This document shows positions 37,845 through 46,070 of a stretch of DNA of 64,000 bases, one piece after another. How positions within the stretch are numbered: position 1 is the stretch's first letter; the number at the start of each line of letters is the position of its first letter. The position numbers were made by a program, and so were the translations under genes. The DNA comes from Shimia isoporae (GTDB lineage: Bacteria > Pseudomonadota > Alphaproteobacteria > Rhodobacterales > Rhodobacteraceae): assembly GCF_004346865.1 (NCBI RefSeq), contig NZ_SMGR01000001.1, positions 1,550,001 through 1,614,000 of the forward strand, read 5' to 3'. The notes under the pieces were generated by a model, which did no database searches, had not been told where the DNA came from, and worked only from the letters and a program-made list of their open reading frames with translations.

Positions 37845-37963
37845 CCGCGCCTGACAGGACCAGACGCGGACAAAAAACCGAAAACTACGGCTTCAGGAAG
37901 CCGAGGTTAGCTTACCGCATCAGTCCTGTCAGGTCCAGCGGCACCCGCATCAGGGAGCCATGA
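37841..37963 (+). CDS. Micro-ORF of 40 codons in the overlap chain
   Basis: A 40-residue basic peptide with many Arg and Lys (D-R-T-R-R-G-Q-K-T). Both ends overlap neighbours by ATGA. No family is recognised. Basic composition fits nucleic-acid binding, but no more can be said. Confidence 0.4.
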   Translation: MTAPDRTRRGQKTENYGFRKPRLAYRISPVRSSGTRIREP

Positions 37964-38247
37964 GAATGGATCAGATGAAACCGGATCAACAGTCCGACAC
38001 GACACAACAAGGGCCCGTACCGGATCAGCCGTCGCAGATGGGCTGCGAAGGGGCAGAATCTGCCAAGATCGCAGCGATGGTGCCCATGAGCGACCAGCGC
38101 ACCCGATACATCGAGGAAGTCGCCAGACGAACCAGAAAAGTGGTCGCCGCAACAAAACGGAGTGAAGACACCATCGAACTGGTCAAACAACTGTACGCAA
38201 TCGCACCAAGAACCTCCGGTGGCGGTGGAATGCCAGAGGACAACTGA
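37960..38247 (+). CDS. Hypothetical protein of the element
   Basis: 95 residues. The N-terminal third is Gln/Pro/Asp-rich and probably disordered; residues 45-80 form a charged helix (R-Y-I-E-E-V-A-R-R-T-R-K-V). Not recognised. It is coupled by ATGA upstream and by TGATG to the primase gene downstream, so an accessory role in replication is possible. Confidence 0.55.
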   Translation: MRMDQMKPDQQSDTTQQGPVPDQPSQMGCEGAESAKIAAMVPMSDQRTRYIEEVARRTRKVVAATKRSEDTIELVKQLYAIAPRTSGGGGMPEDN

Positions 38248-39134
38248 TGCGTGACAGGAACCTAACCCCAGAGGAACTGACCCAAGCCCTCGGCGGAGAG
38301 TGGCGCGGCAATGTCGGTCGCGCCCCATGTCCAGCCCACGACGGCACGGACAACAACCTCGTCATCAGCCATGGCAACAACGGCATCGTCATGTACTGCC
38401 ACAGCCACGGCTGCGATTTCCGCGACATCACAAACGAACTCCGCAACCGCGGACTGTGGTCAGGAAAACCAGACGACAACTGGACGCCCCCCAGCCCTGC
38501 GCAGCGCGCCGAGAACAGGCGACGCCAAGCCCAACACGAGGCACAGAGGGTCGCCAAGGCCAAAGAGCAATGGGCGGGCAGTCAGCGGCTGGATGGCACG
38601 CTGGGCGATCGCTACCTGAACCGCACCAGAGGACGGGATGGTCGCGGCATCCTCGACCTGCGGTTTCACCCCCGCATCTTCTACAGCCAAGCCGAGTGGG
38701 CCCCCGCCATGATCGCCGCGGTCAGAAACGTGGTCACAGGCCAATTCCAAGGCGTCCATCGCACCTTTCTGAACGATGATGGCACAAAGCACGCCAATGC
38801 CCGTACGGTCAAAGGCATCGCTCACCACGGAGCCATCATGTTGGACCCGTTTGATGCGGTCACAACCGGACTGTCGATCTGCGAAGGCATCGAAGATGGG
38901 CTGGCCATCAGAAAACACCAGACTCCGGTGTGGGCCATGCTCAACAAAAACAACATCGCCGAACTGCCGGTGTTGAACGGCATCGAACACCTGACCATCT
39001 TTGCAGATCGCGACGCCGATGAAGGCGGTCTGAATGCCGCCAAGATGTGTCGCAGGCGATGGCAGGACGCCAGTGTCGAGGTGTCCGTCCTCCTGCCGAT
39101 CGGCGGCAAGGACGCAGACGAGGTACTGGCATGA
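38247..39134 (+). CDS. Phage/plasmid-type primase with zinc ribbon and Toprim domain
   Basis: 295 residues. The N-terminal zinc motif is Cys28-x2-His31 and Cys51-x4-Cys56. The C-terminal Toprim-like domain has the acidic residues in C-E-G-I-E-D-G-L-A and F-A-D-R-D-A-D-E-G-G. It resembles primases of the DnaG/P4-alpha type encoded in phage and plasmid replication modules. The helicase gene follows with an ATGA overlap, giving a primase-helicase pair. Confidence 0.83.
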   Translation: MRDRNLTPEELTQALGGEWRGNVGRAPCPAHDGTDNNLVISHGNNGIVMYCHSHGCDFRDITNELRNRGLWSGKPDDNWTPPSPAQRAENRRRQAQHEAQRVAKAKEQWAGSQRLDGTLGDRYLNRTRGRDGRGILDLRFHPRIFYSQAEWAPAMIAAVRNVVTGQFQGVHRTFLNDDGTKHANARTVKGIAHHGAIMLDPFDAVTTGLSICEGIEDGLAIRKHQTPVWAMLNKNNIAELPVLNGIEHLTIFADRDADEGGLNAAKMCRRRWQDASVEVSVLLPIGGKDADEVLA

Positions 39135-40471
39135 GCGACATCAACGAGAACTTCGAGCCGGTGCCAGACGATGAGCCGACCAAAGGACCCCAGGTCAACG
39201 GAACAGGTCAACAAAACAACGGTCAAAGCCACCAAGGCGACGCCGGTGGTCAGAGGGAGGGCTGGACTGAGGCGCTGATTGCGGAGCGCACCTTCACAAT
39301 CGGCCCTCCATTCCCAAAACGACGCCAACTGGTCTACGGCAACTTTGCCGCTCGAAAGCGAGTTACCGTGATCGGTGGCACAAGCGGCATAGGCAAGACG
39401 GCAATGATCTCGGCTTTGTCTGCAGACATGGCATCGGCGGGGGCGCTAACAAAAACACCGTGCCCCGAGGGTCCACTGAATGTCATCTCCATCAATACCG
39501 AAGATGACACCGAAGAAGTGGATCGCTCCCTGAACGCAACATGCGTGGGAAACGACATCACCAAAGCGCACATAGGCGACAGGATCGTTGCAATCGGTCG
39601 GGACAAACTGCTCACCGCTCCCATGGCCGTCGCGGGGAGTGAAAGGGCACCAACGCTCAACACTTCATTCTTCAAGAGCCTCTCCGACCTGATCGAAAAG
39701 TCCGGTGCGGATGTGCTGATCATCGATCCGATCGCAGGGCTCACAGGCGCGGTCGAGTTTACCCCGGGCGTGATGAACTTACTGCTGCGCGCCTTCATTG
39801 ACATGGCCATCAGGCAAAACATCGCCATCATCGTGGTCGCCCACACCAGAAAAAAGCAGGGCATCAGTTCCAATAACGATGACGCAGAAGACCTTTCCGG
39901 AGGCAAAACGCAACAGAACGCCGCGCGGTGCGTAATCATGGCGAGGCCGATAACCGAAAAGGAGGCAACCGCTTTCCGTCTCGACAAAGATGAGATGCGC
40001 AAACTGGTCAGAGCCACAGTTCGAAAAACCAACATCGGCATCGAGGGCGCGACACTGTGGTGGGAAAAGAAAACCACCATGCTCACCGACGACGATGGCG
40101 AATACGAGATGAACTACGTCTCGCCGTGGTCGCCGCCGTTTGTTTCAGAAAACGCAGACACCCGCATCTGGCCGGAACTCAAGTCACGGCTGCAGAGCGA
40201 CTTCATCTACGGTTCACTCAGAAGCAAAACTGAACCAAGGCTCGACAAACTCATCCAAGAAATTGCTGACACGGCTGGTCTGGCAATGGACGCCAAAAAG
40301 GTCGCCGAGGCGATGATCAAATCCAAATGGATTGAGATCGAAGATCACAAGCCTGAAGGGAAGAAATCACCTGCCAAACGAGCGGTGGTCGGGAGTGGTG
40401 ATCCTGACCATCAGACGCAAAATCAGCCCGATGATGAGGCGGCTGACCATGGTCAGGAGTTCACAGCATGA
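39131..40471 (+). CDS. RepA-like AAA/RecA-fold helicase ATPase
   Basis: 446 residues. Walker A is G-G-T-S-G-I-G-K-T (82-90) and Walker B is V-L-I-I-D-P (195-200), followed by a sensor-like VVAHTRKK. This matches the AAA_25/RepA hexameric replicative helicases of plasmids and phages. The C-terminus is a winged-helix-like region with an acidic tail. Start and stop overlap the primase gene and the next small gene. With the primase it forms the element's replication core. Confidence 0.87.
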   Translation: MSDINENFEPVPDDEPTKGPQVNGTGQQNNGQSHQGDAGGQREGWTEALIAERTFTIGPPFPKRRQLVYGNFAARKRVTVIGGTSGIGKTAMISALSADMASAGALTKTPCPEGPLNVISINTEDDTEEVDRSLNATCVGNDITKAHIGDRIVAIGRDKLLTAPMAVAGSERAPTLNTSFFKSLSDLIEKSGADVLIIDPIAGLTGAVEFTPGVMNLLLRAFIDMAIRQNIAIIVVAHTRKKQGISSNNDDAEDLSGGKTQQNAARCVIMARPITEKEATAFRLDKDEMRKLVRATVRKTNIGIEGATLWWEKKTTMLTDDDGEYEMNYVSPWSPPFVSENADTRIWPELKSRLQSDFIYGSLRSKTEPRLDKLIQEIADTAGLAMDAKKVAEAMIKSKWIEIEDHKPEGKKSPAKRAVVGSGDPDHQTQNQPDDEAADHGQEFTA

Positions 40472-40684
40472 GGGCCATCGAAAAACTCTTCAAAAAAAAG
40501 GAAAATGCGCCCGACCATCATCATCCCCCTCTAAGGATGGTCATGATGGTCAGGAGGTCCCCAATTCGGAGGGATTGTCTGTCTGAAAGAGGCAGACAGA
40601 CAAACCTCCAAACCGACGACCAAAGGGACCCGAAGCAGACCTTCAGGACCACCGCCCGACCTTATGGTCAGGATGGTCAGGAGG
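40402..40684 (+). repeat. Cluster of GATGGTCAGG motifs and one 14-bp palindrome
   Basis: The motif GGTCAGG and its complement recur here: inverted at 40402-40413, as the perfect palindrome CTGACCATGGTCAG at 40443-40456, as two GATGGTCA copies at 40536-40552, and as two ATGGTCAGG copies abutting at 40664-40681. They lie over the helicase 3' end and a low-complexity ORF. Clustered iterons beside a helicase gene fit a replication origin. Confidence 0.45.
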
Positions 40685-40794
40685 GCACCGCCACCACGCC
40701 CTTTCAAGTGGGGGGCAAGGTGGGGGTCTCAGGTGTGGGGGTGTGCAAAACCACACCACCCAAAAACAAACAAACAGGAGAACTGAACTCATGA
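40468..40794 (+). CDS. Low-complexity ORF over the iteron cluster
   Basis: 108 residues, basic, rich in Thr, Gln, Arg and Gly, with no recognisable domain. ATGA overlaps at both ends argue that it is translated. The DNA is repetitive, and the peptide may only reflect an iteron region kept open for translational coupling. Treat as doubtful. Confidence 0.4.
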   Translation: MRAIEKLFKKKENAPDHHHPPLRMVMMVRRSPIRRDCLSERGRQTNLQTDDQRDPKQTFRTTARPYGQDGQEGTATTPFQVGGKVGVSGVGVCKTTPPKNKQTGELNS

Positions 40795-41117
40795 ACACAC
40801 TGACAGCCGAAGACCAAGAGACCCACCGGCAACTGGTCGAGCAAATCGCACTCAAGCTGCAACTCCTCGCCAACCTGATGGCCAATGTCTGCGAACAGCA
40901 GACGATCGAACTGCCGGACATACCGCTGTCGATCGAATGGAAAAGCAAAAGCGAAGGCAACGGCATCGATAAGGTCTTCATCGAGGCACTCACCGACATC
41001 CACAGCTACATCGCAGGCTTCGAAAAGGGACAAGAGGCTGACTGGGGCATCAAAGTGGTCAACTTTTGGATCGGTCATGACGAGGATGACCCCGAGGAAA
41101 AACGGGTGCTGCAATGA
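40791..41117 (+). CDS. Hypothetical acidic protein of the element
   Basis: 108 residues, acidic and largely helical (E-D-Q-E-T-H-R-Q-L-V-E-Q-I-A-L-K-L-Q-L-L at the start). Not recognised. AGGAG lies a little upstream of the ATG, and the gene is coupled by ATGA to both neighbours. Confidence 0.6.
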   Translation: MNTLTAEDQETHRQLVEQIALKLQLLANLMANVCEQQTIELPDIPLSIEWKSKSEGNGIDKVFIEALTDIHSYIAGFEKGQEADWGIKVVNFWIGHDEDDPEEKRVLQ

Positions 41118-41719
41118 CCCAAGCCCGCGGCCTCTTCACATCGACCGGCAATGTGTCCCGCCAGACGACGGCGCGTAAAAAGGATGACTTCTACCCGACG
41201 CCGCCAGAAGCCACCGCCGCACTCATGGCCGCAGAAGCAAAAGACATCCGACACCATGCACCGTGGGTGATCTGGGAGCCATGTGTCGGCAACGGTGCCA
41301 TGGCCGAGGTCATCCGAAACATGGGCTTCACAGTGATCGGATCAGACCTGCACACCCGGTGGCCAGAAACGGAGAACTTCATCCAGCGGGACATCTTCGA
41401 CTGGGAAGCCCGACCGGCAGACGCAGTGATCACCAACCCGCCCTTCAATCTCATGTCCAAGCGCGACGGCACCGCGCCGTTCTTCACCCACCTGATGCAA
41501 CTCGGTGTGCCCTACATCGCCATGCTGCTCGGTGCACAATGGCCTTACGCCCAAAACCGCAAGTGGCTGCACGACACCATGCCCATGTCGCGCATCTACC
41601 CCATCCGGTGGCGGCTGCAATGGTCAGAAGGCAAAAACCCACCACAAAGCCACAACTGGGTGGTCTGGGACAGGAACCACCACGGCCCAACCGAACTGCA
41701 CTTCCTCGACAAACCATGA
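41114..41719 (+). CDS. Phage-type N6-adenine DNA methyltransferase-like protein
   Basis: 201 residues of the class I SAM methyltransferase fold. The SAM site is E-P-C-V-G-N-G-A-M (55-63), an acidic loop follows (G-S-D-L-H), and the catalytic motif is N-P-P-F (108-111), typical of amino-DNA methyltransferases. The Y-P-T-P-P segment at 27-31 occurs in Dam-like phage enzymes. There is no separate target-recognition domain and no partner restriction gene, so it is probably an orphan methylase. Confidence 0.8.
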   Translation: MTQARGLFTSTGNVSRQTTARKKDDFYPTPPEATAALMAAEAKDIRHHAPWVIWEPCVGNGAMAEVIRNMGFTVIGSDLHTRWPETENFIQRDIFDWEARPADAVITNPPFNLMSKRDGTAPFFTHLMQLGVPYIAMLLGAQWPYAQNRKWLHDTMPMSRIYPIRWRLQWSEGKNPPQSHNWVVWDRNHHGPTELHFLDKP

Positions 41720-42306
41720 CCGAAAGCAAGAGAACTGAACGCATGACCGCAATCATCGAACGACGTCTCCGCAAGAAGCTGGTCAAACCGACCCAACCCG
41801 CCACTGTCCGCCGCCAGAGCAGGGCTCTGGGCGTTTCCGCGGTCAAGGTCACACAGAAGACCTCTGACGCGCCCCAGAGCGTGCAAAAGCGCACCTGCAA
41901 GAATGGGCCAACAACCCTCGACAAACTGCAGGCAAAATGGCCCAAGGTGTTCCAGTTGTCAGCGCCCCTGCCCCTCGCCCTCGGCATCCACGAGGATATC
42001 GCCAAACATCTTTGCGATGAGGTCCCGATGAAAAAATCCGATCGACATTGGGATAGCGGACCAACCAGCGCAAGTACCGGAGCTCCAGAATCGAAGCGGC
42101 ATGACCTGAACGGCAATCCGGTTTGCGAGGTCGATGAGGATCAACGGGCATGGGCCAAAAGCAAACTGAACAAGCCCGCTGATCGTCAATCAACTGGTCA
42201 GGTCAAAATCAACAGGAAAAGGCGCAGAATGACCCAAAGCAGACATAGATGGGCTGAGAGTGGGCAGTCTCCCCGTCATCCCATGCGCGGTGAGGGCAAA
42301 TTTTGA
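41716..42306 (+). CDS. ProQ/FinO-domain RNA-binding protein, middle part abnormal
   Basis: 196 residues. A basic N-terminal tail is followed by L-D-K-L-Q-A-K-W-P-K-V-F ... L-P-L-A-L-G-I-H-E-D-I, the start of a ProQ/FinO domain, and later by R-H-D-L-N-G-N-P-V-C-E-V-D, its end. The stretch coded by 42025-42100 does not fit the family, while another frame there reads R-T-N-Q-R-K-Y, as expected for the missing helix. Two compensating frameshifts are likely. The protein may be inactive. It ends the ten-gene overlap chain. Confidence 0.65.
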   Translation: MTESKRTERMTAIIERRLRKKLVKPTQPATVRRQSRALGVSAVKVTQKTSDAPQSVQKRTCKNGPTTLDKLQAKWPKVFQLSAPLPLALGIHEDIAKHLCDEVPMKKSDRHWDSGPTSASTGAPESKRHDLNGNPVCEVDEDQRAWAKSKLNKPADRQSTGQVKINRKRRRMTQSRHRWAESGQSPRHPMRGEGKF

Positions 42307-42413
42307 AAGCCGCAATCCGGTTCGGATTTGGGCGCGAAACAGCATGACGAAGGGACGCGCGCGCGGCCACCATACAGACCACTCCGCGGTGGTCAAAAGC
42401 AGGAGGAAAACAC

Positions 42414-42749
42414 ATGGCAGGACACCACCGATCAAACTCCGTTAAAGCGGGTAGACAAAAGCCGCACCAGTTCGTTCTCAAGCGCCTTTGGGCAGGCACA
42501 CATGAGGAATGCTACAATGCTGCGATAGAACTCCCCGACCTCGCTGGCGTGCCAGAGTCATTCGAGGGCGTGGGAGACACGGCAGGAGTCGCGATTGACC
42601 ATCTGATGCAACAGGTCACGGAACACGGCTACGGCGGGCAGCGGTTTTACATGGCGGGCACGTTCGAGGCCCCGACCGCAGAAGCCGATCGCGTACCAAT
42701 GACGGACCCGTTCGATGAGCCGTTTGAGGACGAGGACGTGGACATATGA
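42414..42749 (+). CDS. Hypothetical protein of the element
   Basis: 111 residues with a basic N-terminus and an acidic C-terminal tail (E-P-F-E-D-E-D-V-D-I). Not recognised. A strong AGGAGG site precedes the ATG. The stop overlaps the start of the terminase-like gene by ATGA. Confidence 0.6.
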   Translation: MAGHHRSNSVKAGRQKPHQFVLKRLWAGTHEECYNAAIELPDLAGVPESFEGVGDTAGVAIDHLMQQVTEHGYGGQRFYMAGTFEAPTAEADRVPMTDPFDEPFEDEDVDI

Positions 42750-43348
42750 CCAAGAAGAAAAAACTCCCTGCGAAAAAGGAGCCGGATAATGCACCTAAGG
42801 CGAAAAAGCACAAAGGCGGTAATCCAGCGTACGACCCCGAGCCCAACTGCGAGATGGTCCGTACTCTGGCGACCAAGGGCCTCTCCCGCGTATCAATCGC
42901 GGATCAGGTCGGTATCGGCGAAACAACGCTGTACAAATATCACAACGAAGACCTGCGCCTTGGTGACGGTGACCACGAAAGTCTGCACCTCGGCAATGTG
43001 AACGCCTTATCCCAACTCAAAACCAACCCCAACGTCGCTTTGCGAGCGTCAATCTGGGCCCTCGAACGCCGCCACGGCTACGGCGCGACGGTCAACGTCA
43101 ATATCAACAACCAGACACCGGAGGAACGTGAGGAAGAACTAAAGGCTTTGAAAGAGGAAGCAGACCGAAAACTCGAACCGTATCTGCGTCTCGACCGAAC
43201 GGTGGATTTCGATTTCTGGATGGAGCAACTCGACCGCGCCGAAGCCGAGGGCCTGTTTAAAGGCGACAAGGAGGCGTTCGTGAAGCGGTTGGCCACAATC
43301 AAAACGCAGCCGGATACAATCGAGGGCAAAGCAGAAAGTGTAGAGTGA
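42746..43348 (+). CDS. Phage HTH protein, terminase-small-subunit-like
   Basis: 200 residues. A lysine-rich N-terminus (1-25) precedes a helix-turn-helix (M-V-R-T-L-A-T-K-G-L-S-R-V-S-I-A-D-Q-V-G-I-G-E-T-T-L-Y-K-Y) that resembles DNA-recognition domains of phage small terminases. The segment N-V-A-L-R-A-S-I-W-A-L-E-R-R-H-G-Y-G also occurs in such proteins, and the rest is a charged coiled coil. No large terminase, portal or capsid gene follows. Confidence 0.6.
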   Translation: MTKKKKLPAKKEPDNAPKAKKHKGGNPAYDPEPNCEMVRTLATKGLSRVSIADQVGIGETTLYKYHNEDLRLGDGDHESLHLGNVNALSQLKTNPNVALRASIWALERRHGYGATVNVNINNQTPEEREEELKALKEEADRKLEPYLRLDRTVDFDFWMEQLDRAEAEGLFKGDKEAFVKRLATIKTQPDTIEGKAESVE

Positions 43349-43400
43349 AGCTTCGCCCCTGCGCCTTGCGCGAACAAGCGGAAAAGAAGAAGTTCAAAGG

Positions 43401-43577
43401 ATGACCACCCTCGCAGACCACCTCGCCACATCCGACCTGTCGGAAATCCGCGTACAGGCGCAGCCGGTAGAATTCGCGGTCACGATCGAAGGTCTGCGCG
43501 AGAGGCTCAATCGTGGCGACGTACGCGATGCGGCCCATGCGCAATCCATCATCGACAGGTCAAATCTCCGCGTCTGA
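43401..43577 (+). CDS. Small hypothetical ORF
   Basis: 58 residues (begins M-T-T-L-A-D-H-L-A-T), acidic to neutral, with a helix E-G-L-R-E-R-L-N-R-G-D-V-R-D-A-A-H-A-Q. It has weak ribosome-site support (AAAGG) and no recognised family. It is the last plausible phage-side gene before the cargo. Confidence 0.4.
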   Translation: MTTLADHLATSDLSEIRVQAQPVEFAVTIEGLRERLNRGDVRDAAHAQSIIDRSNLRV

Positions 43578-44064
43578 ACGCAGACTGGTAATCGGCAAAA
43601 CCTCTCGTCCCGAACGACAAGAATCCTTCACTGCGGGGCGAAGAATTAGTGGGCAAAACAATCCTCACCCCAAGGCGAAGAACCGCTCACAGTCCGTACC
43701 CACCGACCGCCTCACCTCACTCAAACGCAGACCAGATGAGGTCCAATCAACGGGCAATCGTGAAAACAAGCGATCCAGCGCTGCCTTAAGTTAGAATGGG
43801 CTAAAGGTGGGCTTAACACTCTGCGGTAAGGCGGCTGTCGCTTCGATCTGAACCAATTTCCGGTAAGTGCAGATGGCGACGATCGCAAAGCAAACCGCCC
43901 TTTTCGACGACGTCCGCTCCCGGCCCTTACCGGTCGTTCGCAGGATCCCTACGCGCTGCATCGCAGCTTTCCTTAAGCTGCCGTTGGCTCATTGATGCAG
44001 CATTTTAGTGGGTCCGAGGTCGGCAATGCGGACGAAGCGGCCTTCCGTCGTTTGAGGTCGAAGG
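43578..44064. other. Intergenic stretch at the left cargo boundary
   Basis: About 490 bases without a convincing gene. A plus-strand ORF (43513-43794) overlaps the previous small gene and lacks family features. The part after about 43800 differs in style from the phage side and holds a 32-base segment repeated at 56375. Confidence 0.5.
43895..43926 (+). repeat. 32-bp repeat, copy 1
   Basis: Matches 56375-56406 in the same orientation at 31 of 32 positions. It lies just outside the TetR gene at the left border of the cargo. Both copies are in non-coding DNA. Confidence 0.8.
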
Positions 44065-44652
44065 TCAGCATTCGCTGTTTTTACAAAGACGCGCGATTTC
44101 ATGTTCTGCACTTTCGAGGATGAACTCGGCTAGGGCCTCTCGCGTATCCATACCGTAAATTCCTTCAACCGTGGGCAGCGAGATCACCACGTATTGGACA
44201 GATCCGATAAAACTATGGGCCTCCGCGAGTGCAGCAGGTCGCGATAGGCCAGATTGATTGGGCAATGCTCTTACAAGATCGATCAGGCGATCCAGATAAG
44301 GCGTGAGTGGCCATGATCGCGCTTTGGGGTCACTGTCGAGCAGCGCCCGCATGACCAGCCGAATATCTTGCGACGATTCAAGAACACTCGTCACTATCGC
44401 TCGATAATAAGCGGCAAGATGCGTCCTGGCATCTTCGGCCCTGGCTGTTTCGATCTCAGCGCAAAGCCGGTCGCACAATGCACTCAGGACTTCGGCATAG
44501 AGCCGTTCTTTGGTTCCAAAGAAATGCAAAACCGCCTGTTTGGAAACACTTGCCTCTCTGGCTAAGACGGCAAGGCTGACCCCGTCAAATCCATCTTGGG
44601 CGAATAGCCGAGTGGCGATCTCTATGTAGTTTTTGCGAGGATCAGACGTCAT
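44065..44652 (-). CDS. TetR-family transcriptional regulator
   Basis: 195 residues from the ATG at 44652 (an upstream ATG at 44691 would give 208). The N-terminal HTH is A-T-R-L-F-A-Q-D-G-F-D-G-V-S-L-A-V-L-A-R-E-A-S-V-S-K-Q-A-V-L-H-F-F, and the C-terminal ligand domain is helical. It diverges from the Rieske oxygenase gene by about 100 bases, and inverted repeats lie between them, so it very probably represses that gene. Confidence 0.87.
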   Translation of the reverse strand: MTSDPRKNYIEIATRLFAQDGFDGVSLAVLAREASVSKQAVLHFFGTKERLYAEVLSALCDRLCAEIETARAEDARTHLAAYYRAIVTSVLESSQDIRLVMRALLDSDPKARSWPLTPYLDRLIDLVRALPNQSGLSRPAALAEAHSFIGSVQYVVISLPTVEGIYGMDTREALAEFILESAEHEIARLCKNSEC

Positions 44653-44673
44653 GAAAGTAACCTGTCGTTGCGC

Positions 44674-44685
44674 CGTAACGTTACG
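44674..44685. promoter_or_regulatory. 12-bp perfect palindrome CGTAACGTTACG
   Basis: Lies 21 bases upstream of the chosen TetR start in the divergent promoter region. A candidate TetR operator, or part of one. Confidence 0.5.
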
Positions 44686-44723
44686 TAGCATGGGATTGTC
44701 TGCTTACCAATCGTCAAGTAACC

Positions 44724-44735
44724 TACCGAATGGTA
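44724..44735. promoter_or_regulatory. Inverted repeat TACC-GAAT-GGTA, putative TetR operator
   Basis: Inverted half-sites TACC/GGTA with a four-base spacer lie 21 bases upstream of the Rieske gene start, where a bound repressor would block transcription. A nearby TTACCAAT (44704) may form a second half-site. Confidence 0.55.
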
Positions 44736-44756
44736 AGGGGGTCATAGGAGGGCGTT

Positions 44757-45905
44757 ATGGATCGTGAAACAGAACTTGGCCTGATCCGAGAGATTATTGG
44801 CCTGGCAGAGCAGAAGTCCGCCTTTCTGGACGCTGAAATCGCACATTCACCGATCTCTCGATATTCGAGCCCGGAACGGTTCGAACGTGAGATGGCGCTG
44901 GTCTTTCGTCGGAGGCCCGTCGTTGCGGCCCACAGCTCTGAACTTGAAAGCGAGAATGCATTTCTCTCCAAGGATTTCCTCGGCCTGCCACTTCTTTTGA
45001 CCCGCGATGGAGAGGGCAAAGCCCATGCTTTCCTGAATGTTTGCCGTCATCGGGGCGCCAAGATCGAGCGCGAAACCTCTGGCTGCAAGCGTGTGTTCAC
45101 GTGTCCGTACCACGCGTGGAGTTGGTCGAACCAAGGCGTGTTGCGCGCAGTTCCACAGGAGGCGCAGGGCTTTCCTGATCTTCCACGGTCCGAGCGTGGC
45201 CTGCGCCGCCTCCCGACCGCCGAGGCGCACGGCTTTATCTGGATCATCGCAAACCCGGACGCCGCAGACATACCGGATATCGACGAATGGTTGTCCGGCC
45301 TGACGCCGGATTTTGACTGGCTCGGGCTCTCTGATCACCGGATCGCGGTCATGGAAACAATCGAGATCAATGCCAACTGGAAAGTTCTGATCGAAGGCGG
45401 TCTAGAGGCCTATCACTTTCGCATCGCGCATAAGACCACCATTGGCCCACATTTCCCTGACAACCTTTTGACGTATCGGCAATTCGGTCCGCACATGCGC
45501 GCCGTTCTGCCGCGCAACGCGATGCCTCAGCTGGGGGACACGCCCGAGGAAGACTGGGCGCTGCGCAAAGACGCGAACTTAGTTTACACGCTCATGCCCA
45601 ATACTCAGATGCTTGTGCAACAAGATCACTTCATGTGGTTTCACATTGAGCCAGTATCCGTCGATAAGACGTTCTTTCGATCGGCGACCGTTGTTCCGAA
45701 GAGCGCACCGAGCACGGAAGAGATGGAAAAGCATTGGCAGACAAACCATCGGATCTCGATAACAGCCCTCAAAGAGGATTTTGAGATTGGCGAGGAGATC
45801 CAAGCTGGTTTCGCATCACGCGGCAATCCCTCTCACCTCTTTGGGCGGTTTGAAGGTGCGCTGAACAGGTTCAATCTCACCGTCGAAGAAATGCTTGCGA
45901 GTTGA
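44757..45905 (+). CDS. Rieske non-heme iron oxygenase, alpha-subunit type
   Basis: 382 residues. The Rieske 2Fe-2S centre is Cys96-x-His98 and Cys116-x2-His119. The mononuclear iron ligands His220 and His225 are in E-A-Y-H-F-R-I-A-H. This is a ring-hydroxylating or demethylating oxygenase; the substrate is not evident. No ferredoxin or reductase gene is next to it, so electrons must come from another locus. AGGAGGG precedes the ATG. It is divergent from the TetR gene, its likely regulator. Confidence 0.9.
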   Translation: MDRETELGLIREIIGLAEQKSAFLDAEIAHSPISRYSSPERFEREMALVFRRRPVVAAHSSELESENAFLSKDFLGLPLLLTRDGEGKAHAFLNVCRHRGAKIERETSGCKRVFTCPYHAWSWSNQGVLRAVPQEAQGFPDLPRSERGLRRLPTAEAHGFIWIIANPDAADIPDIDEWLSGLTPDFDWLGLSDHRIAVMETIEINANWKVLIEGGLEAYHFRIAHKTTIGPHFPDNLLTYRQFGPHMRAVLPRNAMPQLGDTPEEDWALRKDANLVYTLMPNTQMLVQQDHFMWFHIEPVSVDKTFFRSATVVPKSAPSTEEMEKHWQTNHRISITALKEDFEIGEEIQAGFASRGNPSHLFGRFEGALNRFNLTVEEMLAS

Positions 45906-46070
45906 TCTATACCTGTGGGTCCGCCAGTAGCCGACTTTGGTGCACAGCGCAGCATCAGTTGAGATGGGCTCGCAGCGGACCTCGGAGGCCGTGCAGCATC
46001 CCGTGATATGGTAGCCAGGTCAACGTCGGGTTGTCGCCGTGGGAGGGAGTGGCGGATCAGAGGATCCATC

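Noticed and set aside
43513-43794. 93-codon plus-strand frame after the small phage-side ORF
   Set aside because: It overlaps 43401-43577 in another frame, has no good ribosome site, and its basic, Ser/Arg-rich translation matches nothing I know; it may be the frayed start of a lost phage gene.
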